The notes beneath the pieces were generated by a model. That model was not told the origin of the DNA and made no database searches. It was given only the letters and a program-made list of their open reading frames with translations. Made by a program: the position numbers and the translations under genes. A stretch of DNA of 5,850 nt from Thermoanaerobaculales bacterium (GTDB lineage: Bacteria > Acidobacteriota > Thermoanaerobaculia > Thermoanaerobaculales > Sulfomarinibacteraceae), in the NCBI GenBank assembly GCA_029938595.1, contig JAOZUP010000273.1, positions 1 to 5,850 on the forward strand. Direction: 5' to 3'. Within the stretch, counting starts at the first letter, position 1; each line of letters opens with the position of its first letter. Shown here one piece after another: positions 3,947 to 5,850 of the stretch.

Positions 3947-5850
3947 ATGGATGCGAAAACTCATGGTCGGTTCGTTGGAGCACTGGTGGTCTGCGGCCTG
4001 GTCGCTGCTGCCTGTGCAGGTCTGGCCGCAGCCGCGGACGGTGTCCTCGCCCAGGGCAACCTGCCCGGCACTTACGGGTTGCGCTTCGGCCCGGATGGAA
4101 ACCTCTACGTGTGTGCCCTGGGGGCTGGGATTGCGGTCCTCGACATGACCCAGGGACAGATGGTGGATCTGATTGGATCAGAGCGCGGAGTCAACGGTCC
4201 AGAGGACGTAAACTTCGGTCCTGATGGGTCCATGTACTGGTCGCAGATGTTCACTGGCGAGATCGGACGCATGGCGCCGGACGGCACGGTGACCACCCAG
4301 ATGATCGGCCCCGGCGTCAACTCGATCGTGTTTTCAAGTGATGGACGGATGTTCGTGACCGAACCCTGGTTCACCGACACCCTGTACGAGGTCGATCCGA
4401 CATTGGTTGAACCGCCCGAGCTGCTCGCCCAGGGCATCGGCGGGCTCAAGAACCCGGAGTTCGGGCCGGATGGCCTGATGTATGGCGCCCTGATGAACCA
4501 GGGACGGGTGGTGAAGATCGACGTCGACACCGTGCCGCCGACCGTAGAGACGGTCGCAGACGGCATCCCGGGGCCGTTCAACGTCAAGTTCGGACCGGAC
4601 GGGATGCTCTACGTGCTCGAGCGCACCGGTTTCACCGTGCAGCGCATGGATCCTGCCACGGGCAGCCATTCGACCTATGTGGAGCTTTCGTTCGGACCTG
4701 ACAGCATCGCTTTCGCTCCCACCGGGGCCCTGTTCGTCACCAGCTACAGCGATGGCGTCGTGGCCGTGGTCATGCCCGACGGCAGTGTTCAGACGGTGGT
4801 ACCGGGTGGCCTGACCATGCCCTCCGGGATTGCCGTCAAGCAACGGGTCGACGGGGAGTCGGTTTTCGTGGGCAATCTGTTCTCACTGCGCGAGTACGAC
4901 GGCGCCACCGGTGCCACACTGAGCATCGAGCGGATGCACATGCCGCCGATCGGGTTCGGCGGCGCCCTGTCGGTCGCCAATGCCGGGGACAATCTCGTCC
5001 TGACGAACTTCTTTCCCACCGGACGGGTGCAGGTTTGGAATCCGGATACCGGCGAGGTGGTTACGGAAATCCTCGACTTTCCCGCGGTCATGAACGCCAT
5101 CGCCTTTGGTGACGACCTCATCGTCGTCGATCTCGGGATGGGCGAGGGCCAGGCGCGGGTGGTACGTGTCGGGGATGGCGGCACGACGGTGCTCGCGGAC
5201 ATCACCGATCAGATCGTGCTCCCCCTCGGCCTGGTCGCCAGGGACGACGACCTGTGGGTGGGCGACTGGTACACCGGTATGGTGTGGCAGCTGATCGCCG
5301 ACGGCCAGAAGCTGGCTGAACCGATCCCGGCGGCCACGGGACTGAGCGGTCCCGAGGGAATGGCCTTTGATCTCGACGGTTCGCTGCTCGTGGTCGAGGG
5401 CACGGCCGGTCGTGTGTCGCGTATCCGCCTCGAATCCGGCGCGGTCACCCCCGTGGTGAGCGGTCTCGAACTGTCGGGGATAGGAGCCGGAATTCTGCCT
5501 CCATTTAACACCTTCAACGGGATCGCGGTGGGAGGATCAGGAGCGCTCTACGTGACCGGCGACCTCGGTGTGAAGGTCTACCGGCTCATGCCTCGAACCC
5601 TGTACCTTCCGGGGGCCGCCAAAGTCGAAGGATCCAACAACAGCCGCTGGACCACTGATCTCCAGCTCATGAATCGCGGCTCCGAGTCGGCATCGTACAC
5701 GGTGGAGCTACTGGTTCGCGGCCAGGCGAATCTCTCTCCGGAATCGGTGTCCTTCGAGCTGGCGCCGGGCCATGCCGTGAGATACACCAACGCGCTCGAT
5801 AGTCTTTTCCACACCACGGGCGCCGCCACCCTGAGGATCACCTCGGTTCA
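3947..5850 (+). CDS. Secreted multi-blade beta-propeller protein (NHL/SMP-30-like), 3' end beyond window
   Basis: The frame is open for 634 codons with no stop, so the gene continues past the window. Residues 1-30 form a Sec-type signal peptide: basic start (K4, R8), hydrophobic core 9-29, likely cleavage near AAAA-DG at 30/31. No good lipobox is seen. About twelve repeats of a propeller strand follow, the clearest being FGPDGNLY (47), FGPDGSMY (90), FSSDGRMF (129), FGPDGLMY (172) and FGPDGMLY (215). More diverged copies lie near 256, 296, 342, 384, 428, 472 and 526. Spacing is mostly 39-46 residues, as in NHL/SMP-30-type blades, and twelve would suit two six-bladed propellers. Residues about 551-634 (LYLPGAAKVEG…WTTDLQLMNRG) begin a separate beta-rich domain resembling C-terminal domains of secreted Acidobacteriota proteins. 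Ligand or enzyme activity is unknown. Several antisense open frames over this gene are shadows. Confidence 0.88.
   Translation, partial: MDAKTHGRFVGALVVCGLVAAACAGLAAAADGVLAQGNLPGTYGLRFGPDGNLYVCALGAGIAVLDMTQGQMVDLIGSERGVNGPEDVNFGPDGSMYWSQMFTGEIGRMAPDGTVTTQMIGPGVNSIVFSSDGRMFVTEPWFTDTLYEVDPTLVEPPELLAQGIGGLKNPEFGPDGLMYGALMNQGRVVKIDVDTVPPTVETVADGIPGPFNVKFGPDGMLYVLERTGFTVQRMDPATGSHSTYVELSFGPDSIAFAPTGALFVTSYSDGVVAVVMPDGSVQTVVPGGLTMPSGIAVKQRVDGESVFVGNLFSLREYDGATGATLSIERMHMPPIGFGGALSVANAGDNLVLTNFFPTGRVQVWNPDTGEVVTEILDFPAVMNAIAFGDDLIVVDLGMGEGQARVVRVGDGGTTVLADITDQIVLPLGLVARDDDLWVGDWYTGMVWQLIADGQKLAEPIPAATGLSGPEGMAFDLDGSLLVVEGTAGRVSRIRLESGAVTPVVSGLELSGIGAGILPPFNTFNGIAVGGSGALYVTGDLGVKVYRLMPRTLYLPGAAKVEGSNNSRWTTDLQLMNRGSESASYTVELLVRGQANLSPESVSFELAPGHAVRYTNALDSLFHTTGAATLRITSV

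Noticed and set aside
3714..3983. Minus-strand 89-codon frame upstream of the transporter
   Set aside because: It is made of translated repeats and spacer, overlaps the propeller gene start, and has no domain or ribosome site.
3947..4054. Lipoprotein signal (VAAAC near residues 19-23)
   Set aside because: The residue at -3 is Ala rather than Leu/Val/Ile, and the hydrophobic stretch continues past the Cys. A Sec signal peptidase I site near residue 30 fits better.
4105..5841. Series of antisense open frames over the propeller gene
   Set aside because: They mirror GC-rich codon bias of the plus-strand frame, have no recognisable domains, and conflict with the continuous FGPDG repeats.

Overview
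The window looks like chromosomal DNA from a GC-rich, probably uncultured environmental bacterium. The best taxonomic hint is the end of the last gene. After a beta-propeller it enters a segment (LYLPGAAKVEG…WTTDLQLMNRG…) that resembles C-terminal domains I associate with secreted proteins of Acidobacteriota (Thermoanaerobaculia-like lineages). GC-rich codon use, GTG starts and AT-rich heptamer repeats between genes fit this but do not prove it.

Layout. Positions 1-54 hold a GC-rich hairpin and the start of an AATTCCT heptamer array. Positions ~55-1503 are a complete insertion sequence with one IS481-like DDE transposase (157-1323, +). Each end carries two 18-bp motifs at the same 26-bp spacing, and a pair of structurally matched hairpins follows the transposase. 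The heptamer array resumes right after the element, so the IS sits inside the array. Next is a LipM-like octanoyltransferase/lipoate ligase family gene (1555-2385, +). It is convergent with a 12-TM AmpG-like MFS transporter (2518-3717, -), and a long imperfect palindrome lies between the two. The region 3718-3946 has no gene but is dense in repeats: a 13-bp-arm dyad covering the transporter start codon, another heptamer array, a 19-bp inverted copy of the sequence at the transporter stop, and direct repeats. From 3947 to the window end runs a large open gene for a secreted protein with about twelve propeller blades. It has a strong ribosome binding site and no stop in the window.

The genes do not form one operon. 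Lipoyl assembly, a possible muropeptide transporter and a secreted propeller protein look like neighbours rather than a pathway. The window's novelty is mainly in non-coding structure: the duplicated IS end sites, the paired hairpins with compensatory differences, the AATTNNN heptamer arrays, the inverted 19-mers bracketing the transporter, and the start-codon dyad. I see no CRISPR array, tRNA, rRNA or evident defence system.
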